This document shows positions 8,201 to 16,930 of a stretch of DNA of 64,000 nucleotides, piece after piece. Under the pieces are notes generated by a model. The model ran no database searches. It was not told the DNA's origin and worked only from the letters and a program-made list of their open reading frames with translations. The DNA comes from Haladaptatus sp. DYF46 (lineage in GTDB: Archaea > Halobacteriota > Halobacteria > Halobacteriales > Haladaptataceae). Numbering within the stretch: the stretch's first letter is position 1; each line of letters starts with the position of its first letter. A program made the position numbers and the translations under genes. The stretch covers positions 806,001 through 870,000 of the forward strand of contig NZ_JAJFAY010000001.1 in NCBI RefSeq assembly GCF_021083305.1, in the 5' to 3' direction.

Positions 8201-9370
8201 ATGGAACCACGAGACCTCTCCGCGCACGTCGCGTATCAGGCCGGACGGGGCATCGAGGAGGTCGCTCGGGAACTCGGAATCGACCCCGACGACCTCGTGA
8301 AACTCGCATCCAACGAGAACCCCTTCGGCCCGAGTCCGGCGGCCGTCGAAGCCATTCGAGACGCCGCCGGAAACGCAAGTACGTACCCGAAAGCGTCGCA
8401 CACCGACCTCACCGCCCGCCTCGCCGACCGCTGGAACGTCTCGGACGAGCAGGTCTGGCTGGCGAACGGCGGCGACGGCGCGCTGGATTACCTCGCGCGC
8501 GCCATGCTCGACCCGGGCGACTCCGTCCTCGTCCCCACCCCCGGATTCGCTTACTACGGGATGAGCGCTCGTTACCATCACGGCGAGGTGAACGAGTATC
8601 ACCTCTCCCCGGAGGACGGTTTTTCGCTGACCGCCGACACCGTACTCTCGGGGTACGACGGCGAGCGAATCGTCTACCTGACCAGTCCGCACAATCCCTC
8701 TGGCGGCCGGTTCTCGCTCGACGCCGTGACCGAAATCGCCGAGGAAACCGACGAGGAGACGCTCGTCGTCGTGGACGAAGCCTACGGCGAGTACGCCGAC
8801 GCGCCGAGCGCGATTTCCCTGTTGTCGGAGCGCGATGACAACGACACGCCAGAGGGCGTGTCTGGCAATCACGCGACGCGCGATGACAGCGACGCACCTG
8901 TCGGCGCGCCTGGCAATCACGCAACGCGCGATGACGTCGCCGTCCTGCGTACCTTCTCCAAGGCGTACGGATTGGCGGGGATCCGTCTCGGCTACGCCGT
9001 CGTCCCCGAGGAGTGGGCCGACGCGTACGCACGCGTGAACACGCCCTTCGCGGCCAGCGAACTCGCCTGCCGGGGCGGCCTCGCGGCGCTCACGGACGAC
9101 GACCACGTCGAGAAGTCCGTCGAGACGGCCCGGTGGGCGCGAGAGTACATCTACGAGAACCTCGACGCGCCGACGTGGGAGAGCCACGGAAACTTCGTCC
9201 TCGCGGATGTCGGGGACGCGAACAGGGTCGCGGAGGCGGTCCAAGAGCGCGGCGTCATCCTTCGGGACTGCACGAGTTTCGGGCTTCCCGACTGCGTGCG
9301 CATCACCTGCGGGACGGAGGAGGAAACGCGCCGTGCGGTGCGCGAACTCAACGGGGTGCTGTCCACGTGA
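8201..9370 (+). CDS. hisC: Histidinol-phosphate aminotransferase
   Basis: This 389-residue class I/II PLP aminotransferase acts in histidine synthesis. Motifs include KLASNENPFGPSP (substrate end), ANGGDGALDYLARAML (PLP phosphate site), YLTSPHNPSGG, VVVDEAYGEYA (the PLP-contacting Asp), and TFSKAYGLAGIRLGYAV with the Schiff-base Lys. Unusually, two 16-residue tandem repeats (RDDNDTPEGVSGNHAT and RDDSDAPVGAPGNHAT) are inserted between the DEAYGEYA strand and the catalytic Lys strand. The stop overlaps the GTG start of the next gene by four bases, so the two are likely co-translated. Confidence 0.93.
   Translation: MEPRDLSAHVAYQAGRGIEEVARELGIDPDDLVKLASNENPFGPSPAAVEAIRDAAGNASTYPKASHTDLTARLADRWNVSDEQVWLANGGDGALDYLARAMLDPGDSVLVPTPGFAYYGMSARYHHGEVNEYHLSPEDGFSLTADTVLSGYDGERIVYLTSPHNPSGGRFSLDAVTEIAEETDEETLVVVDEAYGEYADAPSAISLLSERDDNDTPEGVSGNHATRDDSDAPVGAPGNHATRDDVAVLRTFSKAYGLAGIRLGYAVVPEEWADAYARVNTPFAASELACRGGLAALTDDDHVEKSVETARWAREYIYENLDAPTWESHGNFVLADVGDANRVAEAVQERGVILRDCTSFGLPDCVRITCGTEEETRRAVRELNGVLST
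8831..8935 (+). repeat. 48-bp tandem repeat inside hisC
   Basis: Two in-frame 48-bp units (8831-8878 and 8879-8926) are followed by the first nine bases of a third (8927-8935). Each begins cgcgatgac and ends ggcaatcacgc(a/g)acg. The middle of the unit has diverged, and the translated products keep RDD and GNHAT. Confidence 0.9.
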
Positions 9371-9885
9371 GGGTCGCCGCCACCGGGACGCCGGGCACGG
9401 GGAAGACGACGGCGACCGAACTGGTCGAATCCGACCTCGAAACCGTCCACCTGAACGACGCAATTCGTGAAGAAGAACTCCACGACGGGACGGACGAGGA
9501 GCGCGGAAGCCTCTATGCGAACTTCGACGCGATCCGGAAGTGGTTGGACGAACGGGGCGACGGCGGCGACGGGTTGCTCCTCGACTCGCACCTCGCACAC
9601 CACTTCGACGCGGAGAAGGTCGTCGTGCTGCGCTGCCACCCCGAGGAGTTGCGCGAGCGACTGCTCGAACGCGGCGAAACGGCGGCGAAAGCCGATGAGA
9701 ACGCCGAGAGCGAAGCCCTCGACGTGATTCTGTCCGAATCCGTCGCGGAACACGGCGCGGAGTCGGTTTACGAAATCGACACGACCGACCGAACGCCCGA
9801 GGCCGTCGCGTCGGATATCGAGGCGGTTATTCGCGGCGAGAGAGAACCGTCCGCCGGAACAGTCGATTATCTGGAGTACCTCTAA
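9367..9885 (+). CDS. Adenylate kinase AK6/Fap7-type nucleoside kinase
   Basis: This 172-residue P-loop kinase has Walker A GTPGTGKTT at residues 6-14. HLNDAIREEEL and GLLLDSHLAHHF correspond to the NMP-binding and Walker B-like parts of AK6, and VVVLRCHPEELRERLLERG to the LID region. AK6/Fap7 proteins phosphorylate AMP and also assist small-subunit ribosome maturation through S11. The GTG at 9367 overlaps the hisC stop (GTGA) and gives the exact family N-terminus (VRVAATGTPG). Its stop overlaps the next start (TAATG). Confidence 0.88.
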   Translation: MRVAATGTPGTGKTTATELVESDLETVHLNDAIREEELHDGTDEERGSLYANFDAIRKWLDERGDGGDGLLLDSHLAHHFDAEKVVVLRCHPEELRERLLERGETAAKADENAESEALDVILSESVAEHGAESVYEIDTTDRTPEAVASDIEAVIRGEREPSAGTVDYLEYL

Positions 9886-10487
9886 TGCTCGACCAACTTC
9901 GTCCCGTCGCGAACCGCGCGCTTCGACCGTTCGTCTCGGCGTCGAGAACCCTCGGATTGACGCCCAACGCGGTGAGTATCGTCGCGTTCGTCCTCGCGGG
10001 TGGTGCCGGGGTGGCGTTCTACGTTGCCCCGGACGACCCCGTCTGGTATCTCGTCGGCGGCGTTCTCGTCTTCCTGAACGGGTGGCTCGACATCTTGGAC
10101 GGCGCGCTCGCTCGCGAACTCGGCACCGACTCGCCCGCGGGCGACCTGCTCGACCACGTCCTCGACCGGTACGCCGACATCATCCTCATCGTCGGGTTCG
10201 CGGCGGGAATCGGCGAGTACGCCCTCGGGTTAGCGGCTATAACTGGCGTGCTGATGACATCGTACCTCGGCACGCAGGCACAGGCGGTCGGGTTGGATCG
10301 CGTCTACGGCGGCCTCCTCGGCCGTGCCGACCGGTTGGCACTTATCGGGGTCGTCGGTGCGCTGGCCGCGTTCGTCCAATCCGTCGGCGGCTATTCCGTC
10401 GTGGCGCTCCTCCTCGTCCTGTTCGCCGTCGTCGGCCACTTCACGGCGCTCCAGCGCTTTTATTATTCGTGGCGCGCCTTGGCCTGA
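9885..10487 (+). CDS. CDP-alcohol phosphatidyltransferase family protein
   Basis: This 200-residue integral membrane enzyme contains the complete family signature D-x2-D-G-x2-A-R-x8-G-x3-D-x3-D, seen as DILDGALARELG followed by GDLLDHVLD. Five or six hydrophobic helices flank it. It transfers a phospho-alcohol from CDP-archaeol or a similar donor to make an archaeal polar-lipid head group. The archaetidylinositol-phosphate synthase type is plausible, but the acceptor cannot be read from sequence. It is third in the hisC operon. Confidence 0.85.
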   Translation: MLDQLRPVANRALRPFVSASRTLGLTPNAVSIVAFVLAGGAGVAFYVAPDDPVWYLVGGVLVFLNGWLDILDGALARELGTDSPAGDLLDHVLDRYADIILIVGFAAGIGEYALGLAAITGVLMTSYLGTQAQAVGLDRVYGGLLGRADRLALIGVVGALAAFVQSVGGYSVVALLLVLFAVVGHFTALQRFYYSWRALA

Positions 10488-10499
10488 CGTGGCGTGCCA

Positions 10500-10505
10500 T
10501 TTATG
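10500..10505 (+). promoter_or_regulatory. TATA-like box for the MBF1 gene
   Basis: TTTATG sits 25-30 bp before the ATG at 10530. This supports that start over the in-frame ATGs at 10494 and 10503. Confidence 0.4.
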
Positions 10506-10529
10506 AGTCGAGACGGTAAAGAGCAACGT

Positions 10530-11057
10530 ATGGTTCAGTGTGAGATGTGCGGTGCCGAAACGGCGTCTCCCAAGACTATCAAAGTCGAAGGCGCGGAGCT
10601 TGACGTGTGCGACAACTGCGCCGACTTCGGGACCGAGGTGAAGACACAGCAGTCCTCTTCCACCTCGACCAAGTATTCGACGTCCTCGTCTTCGGGTAAC
10701 TCGAACACCAGCACTGGCAGTTCAGGGTCGTCCGGCGGGTCGCGTTCGCGCCGGAAGGACATGTTCGACGATATGGAGGAGATAGCGCAGGATTACGACG
10801 ACAGAATCCGAAACGCGCGCGAATCGACCGGTCTGAGTCAGGAGGACCTCGCCAAGGACCTCAACGAGAAGGCGAGCCTCATCCGCAAACTCGAACACGG
10901 CGACATCCTTCCCAGCGACAGCGTGCAGAAGAAACTGGAGAAGAAACTCGACATCAGCCTCACCGTCGGTAGCGCCGGGGCCGACGACGAGGAGTGGAGC
11001 GGCGGCAGTTCGACCGGCAGTTACACGCTGGGCGACGTCGTGAAGCGAAAGGACTGA
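10530..11057 (+). CDS. Archaeal multiprotein bridging factor 1 (aMBF1)
   Basis: This 175-residue protein begins with a zinc ribbon (CEMCG and CDNCADFG), continues with a Ser/Thr/Gly-rich flexible linker (about residues 42-78), and ends with a Cro/C1-type helix-turn-helix (RNARESTGLSQEDLAKDLNE, SLIRKLEHGDILPSD). That order is diagnostic for archaeal MBF1, a ribosome- and transcription-associated protein. The Met at 10530 is the conserved start and has a TATA-like box about 28 bp upstream. Confidence 0.9.
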   Translation: MVQCEMCGAETASPKTIKVEGAELDVCDNCADFGTEVKTQQSSSTSTKYSTSSSSGNSNTSTGSSGSSGGSRSRRKDMFDDMEEIAQDYDDRIRNARESTGLSQEDLAKDLNEKASLIRKLEHGDILPSDSVQKKLEKKLDISLTVGSAGADDEEWSGGSSTGSYTLGDVVKRKD

Positions 11058-11210
11058 ATCCGAGGACCCGATTTTCGTCTTTCTCGATTCTCCGGACGTG
11101 GTGAGTCGCGAGTGCGAGAGTCCGCGCTCGAAGCCAAGCGTCCATCAAAAATCGAAACCCCACGACTCGGGAATCGGAGACGAGAAGAAAACGGGAGCGA
11201 CGGGACCGTT

Positions 11211-11645
11211 TCAGATAACGGCGTCCCAGAGCGGTTTGATGATGAAGAAGACCGTCTCGTAGCCGATGTACATGAGGACGAGTACGGACGCCAGCACGGC
11301 GGCTTTTGGCTTTTCGAGCGGGAGTCCACGGCGCAGTTCGACGGAACGGGCTTCGATTTCGAAGAAGTCCGTGATGATGAGACCGAGGACGAGCGTCGAG
11401 AGGACGATACCGCCGTGGTGGTGCAGCGTCAGGAAGTAGAACGCCGAGAGGACCAGCAGAACGTTGCTGACCTCGTGCGGAATCCAGCGGCTCAGCGTCT
11501 CCGTGTCGTCGTCTTTCGCCTGTTTCTCGTAGTTACGCGACGCAAGAATGCGCGTCAGCATGTTGACCAACACGAGTCCGAAAACGACGAAACCCGCGTA
11601 AGGTTCGAGCACGTCGATGGGCCCGAGTAATGATAGGGGTTGCAT
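11211..11645 (-). CDS. Conserved haloarchaeal membrane protein
   Basis: This 144-residue protein begins MQPLSLLGPIDVLEPYAG and has four hydrophobic segments: FVVFGLVLVNMLTRIL, VSNVLLVLSAFYFLTL, IVLSTLVLGLIITDFF and AAVLASVLVLMYIGYETVFF. A loop contains LHHHGG. It resembles a haloarchaea-specific uncharacterised membrane family; function is unknown. The open frame continues upstream through the next gene, but only the part from 11645 has hydrophobic, conserved-looking sequence. It is downstream of the NAD-kinase-like gene on the same strand. Confidence 0.7.
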   Translation of the reverse strand: MQPLSLLGPIDVLEPYAGFVVFGLVLVNMLTRILASRNYEKQAKDDDTETLSRWIPHEVSNVLLVLSAFYFLTLHHHGGIVLSTLVLGLIITDFFEIEARSVELRRGLPLEKPKAAVLASVLVLMYIGYETVFFIIKPLWDAVI

Positions 11646-11698
11646 GCTCGAAACTCTGTGCGACAGCGTATTATATTCTTTCCAATTGGGTCGCTCCG

Positions 11699-12439
11699 TC
11701 ACTCGGCGAAAAACCGCCGGCTCGATTCCACGCTGACGAGTTCCAGCACGCCGTCGAACGTGATTTCGACCGGTTCGTGCGGTTCGACGGGACGGACCGA
11801 TTGGTCGTCGGCGAGGAGTTCCACCGCGTCTTCGTCCCGTTCGACGGCCAGCGTCACCGGGCCGCGGAGTATCCAGTCGTCCACGTGGATGGCGAACGGC
11901 GCGACGGGGACCACCGAGACGACGCCCGCGCCCTGTTCGACCACCGGTCCGCCCGCGTCGCGTGCGTACCCTAAACTCCCGGTCGGAGTGGCGACGACCA
12001 CGGCGTCCGCCCTGAACTGGGACACCCGTTCGTCCTCGACGTTGACGCTGTACTCGGAGATTCGTGCGGGTTCGCTCGTGACGAGTGTCATTTCGAACAG
12101 CGCATCGGCCACGTACTCGCCGTCGACCGTCGCCGAGAGGAGGGGGCGACCCGTCGTCGTCCACTTCCCGGCGAGGAGGTCCGCGATTGCGGGTTCGATG
12201 TCGGTCGGCGGGACGCTTTCGAGACCCGGTCCCGCATCGACCGGGAGAATGGGAACCGACGCATCGGCACGCACGAGGTCCGTGACCGCCCGCTCGCCCA
12301 CCGCAACGACGACGGTCGGGTTCGCATCGAGAACGGTCCTCGCGTCCTCGCTCACCGTCCGCTCGGCGTCGTCGCCGAGTGCGGCGTCGATTTTCTCGAT
12401 GGAATCGCCGTCCGCGCTCGGTACGACACCTACACGCAT
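11699..12439 (-). CDS. NAD kinase-like protein, probably divergent
   Basis: This 246-residue protein has the overall NAD(+) kinase fold order. The C-terminal all-beta domain is recognisable by ATPTGSLGYARDAGGPVV, which corresponds to the conserved TPTGSTAY segment, and by VPVAPFAIHVDDWIL. The N-terminal nucleotide site is degenerate: where GGDGT is expected there is VVVAVGERAVTDL, so the catalytic Asp is absent. It may be a regulatory paralogue or act on another ligand. The start MRVGVVPS at 12439 is clear. Confidence 0.72.
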   Translation of the reverse strand: MRVGVVPSADGDSIEKIDAALGDDAERTVSEDARTVLDANPTVVVAVGERAVTDLVRADASVPILPVDAGPGLESVPPTDIEPAIADLLAGKWTTTGRPLLSATVDGEYVADALFEMTLVTSEPARISEYSVNVEDERVSQFRADAVVVATPTGSLGYARDAGGPVVEQGAGVVSVVPVAPFAIHVDDWILRGPVTLAVERDEDAVELLADDQSVRPVEPHEPVEITFDGVLELVSVESSRRFFAE

Positions 12440-12554
12440 TCTGGCCTCCGTTCGTGGTGGTCGCGTGGTTCGGTCATTACCTGAACAGTCTCACCCCGAC
12501 CTGAAAAGGATACCGCGCTTCGAGTAAACTCGTGGCGTAAAAACGCGTGACGGG

Positions 12555-13865
12555 TTACTCGTCGTACGGCCAGTCGCCGATGATTTTCATCCCCGCCGCT
12601 TGGTCCTCGGCTTCGAGCGCGTCGGCGATTTCCGCGGGCGCCTTGTGTTCGACCTCGAACTCGTCGCTCGCGAGGTGAACCGCGAGTTCGGTGAGGAGGA
12701 TGGCCTGTTCGCGGAGATTACGTACTTCCACCTTGTCCAACGTGTCGGCGAAGGTGTGGCCCCACCCTCGGCCCTCGTCGCCCGTTTCGCTCATGACGTG
12801 GTAGCCCGGAACGCCCCACTGGACGAAGGGCCAGTGGTCGCTGTGCGGTCCCTGCTCGGGAATCGTCGAGACGGGGTGGCCGTACCGGTCCGCGATTTCG
12901 TGGGCCGCGTCGTCCAGTTCGTCGAACCCGTGCGTGGTGAACGTGAGGGTTCGTCCTCGGGCCACGCCGTCGTTGTTCAGGATGGCCTTGATGCCGTCGA
13001 AGTCGGTGACGCTCGCCATGTGCGACGAACCGTCGAGTCCGACCTCCTCGGCACCGAAGGCGACGAAGTGAACCTTCGTGTCGAGTTCGTCCTCGCGCTC
13101 CGCGAGCGCGTTTGCCATCTCGACGACCATGGCCGTCCCCGCGCCGTTGTCCATCGCACCTTCGGCGATATCGTGGGCGTCGATGTGGCTGGTGACGAGT
13201 ACTTCCTGATCGGTGTCCGGGCCGAGTTCGGCGTGGACGTTCTGGCTGGTCGCGTCGTACGCGTCGGCGTCGACGGTCACCGTCACGTCGTCGCCCTCCC
13301 AACGCCGGGAGAGTCGTGCGCCGACTTCCTTCGAGACGCCGACAGCAGGGATGTCGCCGATGGGGTCCGCTTCGGTGCCGACGCTGCCGGTCGGTGGGAG
13401 ACAGCCCTCGACATGGTTTCGGAAGACGAAGGCGGCCGCACCGCCGTCGACGGCGTAGTAGTACTTCTCACGTCGGTGGATGAACCGGTCGAAATAGCTC
13501 GGGACGTTCGAGGCGACCATCACGACTTTTCCCTCGATGTCGTGTTTCTCGAAGTCGCCCGGGAGTCCGTAGCCGAGGTCGACCAACTCACCGTCGACGC
13601 TTCCGGCGGGACTGCGCGGGAGCGCGATGCTGTCCTGCGTCGTCTCGCCGACCTCGATGGAACTGGATCCCCGTGTCCAGCCCTGTACCTCGAACTCCGC
13701 CAATCGTGCGTTCCGTGCGCCGACGTCGGCGAGCGCGTCGCGGGTAACTTCCGCGGCCGCTCGTTCGCCGTCGCTTCCCGTCATACGGTTCCCGATATCG
13801 ACTATCGTTTCGAGGAAATCCCATCCCGCGTCGCTCCTGAACGTCCGCCCGATCCACTGTGACAT
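12555..13865 (-). CDS. M28-family zinc aminopeptidase-like protein
   Basis: This 436-residue protein has a complete M28 metal site: SHIDAHDIAEGAMDNGAG (first His and bridging Asp), FGAEEVGLDGSSH (catalytic Glu and second Glu), NNDGVARGR (Asp) and GPHSDHWPF with the last His. An inserted domain (about residues 90-200) resembles a protease-associated domain. No signal peptide is visible at MSQWIGRTF, so it is probably cytoplasmic. The Met at 13865 matches the family N-terminus better than the one four codons upstream. Confidence 0.87.
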   Translation of the reverse strand: MSQWIGRTFRSDAGWDFLETIVDIGNRMTGSDGERAAAEVTRDALADVGARNARLAEFEVQGWTRGSSSIEVGETTQDSIALPRSPAGSVDGELVDLGYGLPGDFEKHDIEGKVVMVASNVPSYFDRFIHRREKYYYAVDGGAAAFVFRNHVEGCLPPTGSVGTEADPIGDIPAVGVSKEVGARLSRRWEGDDVTVTVDADAYDATSQNVHAELGPDTDQEVLVTSHIDAHDIAEGAMDNGAGTAMVVEMANALAEREDELDTKVHFVAFGAEEVGLDGSSHMASVTDFDGIKAILNNDGVARGRTLTFTTHGFDELDDAAHEIADRYGHPVSTIPEQGPHSDHWPFVQWGVPGYHVMSETGDEGRGWGHTFADTLDKVEVRNLREQAILLTELAVHLASDEFEVEHKAPAEIADALEAEDQAAGMKIIGDWPYDE

Positions 13866-14025
13866 ACGCCTACACATCTCTCAGCCCCGGCCTAAATGTT
13901 TCGAAACGTAATATCCTGACAAATCGTCGGTTATTCCGTCACTTTCGGGATAATCTCCGACGATTTATAATTCGGATACTTAAACCACCTCCCGATTGTT
14001 CCCAATATACTGTTCAAGCCGATGC

Positions 14026-14032
14026 TTTATAA
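14026..14032 (+). promoter_or_regulatory. TATA box for E1-alpha gene
   Basis: TTTATAA about 50 bp before the ATG at 14077 predicts a short leader of about 20-25 nt. Confidence 0.4.
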
Positions 14033-14076
14033 CGAGCGATGGCGTTTGACCGATAGACAGTCGGTGATTCCAAGAT

Positions 14077-15138
14077 ATGGCTTCACAAGCACCCGATATG
14101 GCGCGCGTGGTCGGACTCGATGGGAATGTCGAAGGGGACGTGAATCTCTCCTCGGCGGACGTGAAAAAGATGTACCGATTACAGGTACTCGCCCGCACAT
14201 TCGACGAGAAAGCCGTTTCGCTCCACCGACAGGGGCGAATCGGGACCTACGCGCCCTTGCAGGGACAGGAAGCAGCACAAGTCGGTGCGGCGTACGCGCT
14301 TTCGCCGGACGACTTCTGCTTCCCGACCTACCGCGACCACGGGATATACATCACCCGCGGACACGCGATTCGGGACATCCTGCTCCACCTCTCGGGGGCT
14401 GGAAACTACGTGGACCGCGAGGAAGCGGAGGGACTGCGAACCTTCCCGCCGACGATACCCATCGCCACCCAGTTGCCCCACGCCGTCGGTGTCGGCATGG
14501 GCGCGAACTACAAGGCCGACGATTGTGCCGTTCTCGCGAGCTTCGGCGACGGGGCGACGAGCGAGGGCGACTTCCACGAGGCGATGAACTTCGCGGGGGT
14601 GTTCGAGACGCCGACGGTGTTCTTCTGTCAGAACAACCAGTGGGCGATTTCGGTGCCGCGGGAGCGCCAAACCGCGAGCGCCACCATCGCCCAGAAGGCA
14701 CAGGCCTACGGCTTCGAAGGCGTTCGAGTGGACGGAAACGACGTGCTCGCCGTCTACCGAACCGTGTCCGACGCCCTCGAACGCGCGAAGGACGGCGAAC
14801 CCATACTCGTCGAAGCGGTCACGTATCGACAGGGTGCCCACACGACGACCGACGACCCGACGAAGTACCGCGACGACGCCGAAGTCGATGCGTGGGCCGA
14901 GAAGGACCCGCTCGACCGGACTCGGGAGTACCTCGAAACCGAACACGGCTGGACCGACGAGGACGACGCCGCGCTTCGCGAGGAGGCAAAGGAGCAGGTG
15001 GCGGAAGCCGTGAATGCTGCCGAAGCACACGACGGCTACGACGTGGACGCCATTTTCGACCACGTGTACGCGAACGGACACCCGCGCCATCCGGACCAGC
15101 GCGCCGCGGTCCCTGAAAACCCAGACGTGGACCGCTGA
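14077..15138 (+). CDS. 2-oxoacid dehydrogenase E1 component, alpha subunit (orphan)
   Basis: This 353-residue ThDP-dependent subunit carries GDGATSEGDFHEAMNF and FCQNNQWAISVP (the GDG...NN thiamine diphosphate motif), and the phosphorylation-loop-like region YRQGAHTTTDDPTKYR. E1-alpha normally pairs with E1-beta to decarboxylate pyruvate or branched-chain 2-oxoacids and feed E2/E3. No beta, E2 or E3 gene follows here; the next gene is a 77-residue hypothetical. It must find its partner elsewhere or act differently. Confidence 0.88.
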   Translation: MASQAPDMARVVGLDGNVEGDVNLSSADVKKMYRLQVLARTFDEKAVSLHRQGRIGTYAPLQGQEAAQVGAAYALSPDDFCFPTYRDHGIYITRGHAIRDILLHLSGAGNYVDREEAEGLRTFPPTIPIATQLPHAVGVGMGANYKADDCAVLASFGDGATSEGDFHEAMNFAGVFETPTVFFCQNNQWAISVPRERQTASATIAQKAQAYGFEGVRVDGNDVLAVYRTVSDALERAKDGEPILVEAVTYRQGAHTTTDDPTKYRDDAEVDAWAEKDPLDRTREYLETEHGWTDEDDAALREEAKEQVAEAVNAAEAHDGYDVDAIFDHVYANGHPRHPDQRAAVPENPDVDR

Positions 15139-15236
15139 CGCCGGAACGCCGATGTTTTTCGGTCACTTCGTCCCTCGGTTTGAGCGTCGCCAGCACAGTT
15201 ATGTGCAGTGCTGTGGTATCCGGCACGGGGTCTACG

Positions 15237-15470
15237 ATGGAACGTCACGAACGAGAGATGGGTGAGTACGGGGCGGAGACCGAACGAACCGCGGACATCG
15301 CGGAAATAGAAATCACGGAGCCAACCCTGACGTGGCTCGAAGTCTCACAGCCACAACAGCCGATTCCACTCGGAGAAAACGACAGGATACTCGACAGTCG
15401 GTTCAACGAGCAACACGACATGTGGGAGGTACTGCTCCTCGCACTCCCGGACAAGGAAGAAGAATCGTAG
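15237..15470 (+). CDS. Small acidic hypothetical protein
   Basis: This 77-residue protein begins MERHEREMGEYGAE and contains IAEIEITEPTLTWLEVSQPQ and DMWEVLLLALPDKEEES. Codon use is typical and it is strongly acidic. An in-frame ATG lies 57 bases upstream (15180), but the extension is less acidic and less likely. I do not recognise it. It ends directly against the convergent MTH865-like gene with no gap. Confidence 0.55.
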   Translation: MERHEREMGEYGAETERTADIAEIEITEPTLTWLEVSQPQQPIPLGENDRILDSRFNEQHDMWEVLLLALPDKEEES

Positions 15471-15737
15471 TTACAGCATGTCCTTCTGTTTCAGCCCCTC
15501 GATGAGGTCATCGACGAGGGCGTCGACGTCGGCGTAGGGAAAATCCTGTGCATCGTTCATCTTCGTCGCCAGTTCCATCGCGGTAAAACTGGTGTCGCCC
15601 GCTTCGAACCGCGTTCCGGGACCGTTCGGCAGCGCCGGAACGAGTTCCATCGGGTTGCTGACGGGGTAGTCTGCGCCTTCGAATGCGTCGTGAAACTGCT
15701 GTCGGAATTCCGCTTCTTTGTCAGCCATGTCCGCCAT
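15471..15737 (-). CDS. MTH865-like small protein
   Basis: This 88-residue protein has the pattern FRQQFHDAFEGADYPVSNPMELVPALP, then FEAGDTSFTAMELATKM and FPYADVDALVDDLIEGL, which I recognise as the MTH865-like helical EF-hand-like family. The biochemical role is unknown. The start may be the Met at 15737 or the one at 15728; the upstream GTG-side extension to 15779 is unlikely. Confidence 0.72.
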   Translation of the reverse strand: MADMADKEAEFRQQFHDAFEGADYPVSNPMELVPALPNGPGTRFEAGDTSFTAMELATKMNDAQDFPYADVDALVDDLIEGLKQKDML

Positions 15738-15811
15738 TGTGTGAGTAAACGGCAAAAACGTTCCGGAACCACGATACACTTGTTGTAAGTTTACTCTCCG
15801 GTTCAGAGAGG

Positions 15812-15817
15812 TTTATA
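15812..15817 (+). promoter_or_regulatory. TATA box for M42 peptidase gene
   Basis: TTTATA lies 24-29 bp before the ATG at 15841, implying a leaderless mRNA. A Shine-Dalgarno-like GGAGGT at 15830-15835 would then lie outside the message. Confidence 0.5.
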
Positions 15818-15840
15818 CGGGGATAGGAAGGAGGTTCGGT

Positions 15841-16890
15841 ATGGCATTCGATTTCGATTTCGAACTCTTATGTGAACTGACCGAAACGAACGGTGCGGCG
15901 GGGTACGAGGACCGAATCCGTGACATGGTTCGACGCGAGTTGGAGGGGGAAGTCGACGAACTCCACACCGACGCGATGGGGAACGTCATCGGGACGATAG
16001 AGGGGTCGGCGGACTACGACGTCGCAGTCGCTGCCCACATGGACGAGATCGGGTTCATGGTTCGGCACGTGAACGACGACGGGTTCGTCTCGCTCGACGC
16101 GCTTGGCGGATGGGACCCACGCGTGCTGCGGGCACAGCGCGTCGTCGTCCACACCGAGGACGACGACCTCCGGGGCGTCATCGGGTCGGTCCCGCCGCAC
16201 CTGCTCGACGGCGACGAGGGGGAAGAGGACGTCGAGGACGTTTACGTCGACCTCGGCCTTCCGGCTGACGAGGCGAACGAGCGCGTCTCCGTCGGCGATA
16301 TCGTCACGATGGAACAGACGACGGTGCAGGTGGGCCAGAACGTCTCCGGCAAGGCGCTCGACGACCGGATCTGTCTCTTCGCCATGCTGGAGGCGGCAAA
16401 GCGGATCGAAAACCCTGACGCGACGATTCACTTCTGTGCCACTGTACAGGAGGAAGTCGGTCTCCGCGGTGCCACCGCGTTAGGGGTCGACGTGGATCCC
16501 GACCTCGCGGTCGCCCTCGACGTGACCGTCGCCAACGACTTCCCGGCCGTGAGCAAGGAGCGGGACTACGTGACCAGCCTCGGCGACGGAACCGCGATAA
16601 AACTCAAGGACGGAAGCGTCGTGACGACGCCGAAGGTCCACCGCCGGATGCGCTCGGTGGCCGAGGAACGCGACATACCGTACCAACTCGAAGTCCTTCC
16701 CTCGGGCGGCACCGACACCGCCGGATTCCAGAACACCTACGGCGCGAAACCGGTCGGCGCGATTTCGATTCCGACGCGCTACCTCCACACCGTCACCGAG
16801 AGCGCCAACGGCGACGACGTGTCGGCGACCATCGACCTCCTCACCGCCTTCCTCGAAACCGAGGACGGCGGGTACGATTACGCATTATAA
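15841..16890 (+). CDS. M42-family metallopeptidase (tetrahedral aminopeptidase type)
   Basis: This 349-residue cytosolic protease belongs to the self-compartmentalising TET/endoglucanase M42 family. Visible metal and catalytic residues are AAHMDEIGFMV (His and Asp), the bridging Asp in KALDDRICLFAML, ATVQEEVGLRGA (catalytic Glu pair), ALDVTVANDFP (Asp), and the last His in TRYLHTVTE. Such proteases degrade peptides released by the proteasome. It is monocistronic with its own promoter and followed by a long repeat-bearing gap. Confidence 0.93.
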   Translation: MAFDFDFELLCELTETNGAAGYEDRIRDMVRRELEGEVDELHTDAMGNVIGTIEGSADYDVAVAAHMDEIGFMVRHVNDDGFVSLDALGGWDPRVLRAQRVVVHTEDDDLRGVIGSVPPHLLDGDEGEEDVEDVYVDLGLPADEANERVSVGDIVTMEQTTVQVGQNVSGKALDDRICLFAMLEAAKRIENPDATIHFCATVQEEVGLRGATALGVDVDPDLAVALDVTVANDFPAVSKERDYVTSLGDGTAIKLKDGSVVTTPKVHRRMRSVAEERDIPYQLEVLPSGGTDTAGFQNTYGAKPVGAISIPTRYLHTVTESANGDDVSATIDLLTAFLETEDGGYDYAL

Positions 16891-16930
16891 ACCCCACCTT
16901 TCAGCCACCACCTTTTACGACGGTCGAAAT

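Noticed and set aside
8144..9598. 484-codon open frame on the minus strand
   Set aside because: It is antisense to hisC and its downstream kinase gene, and is Arg-rich.
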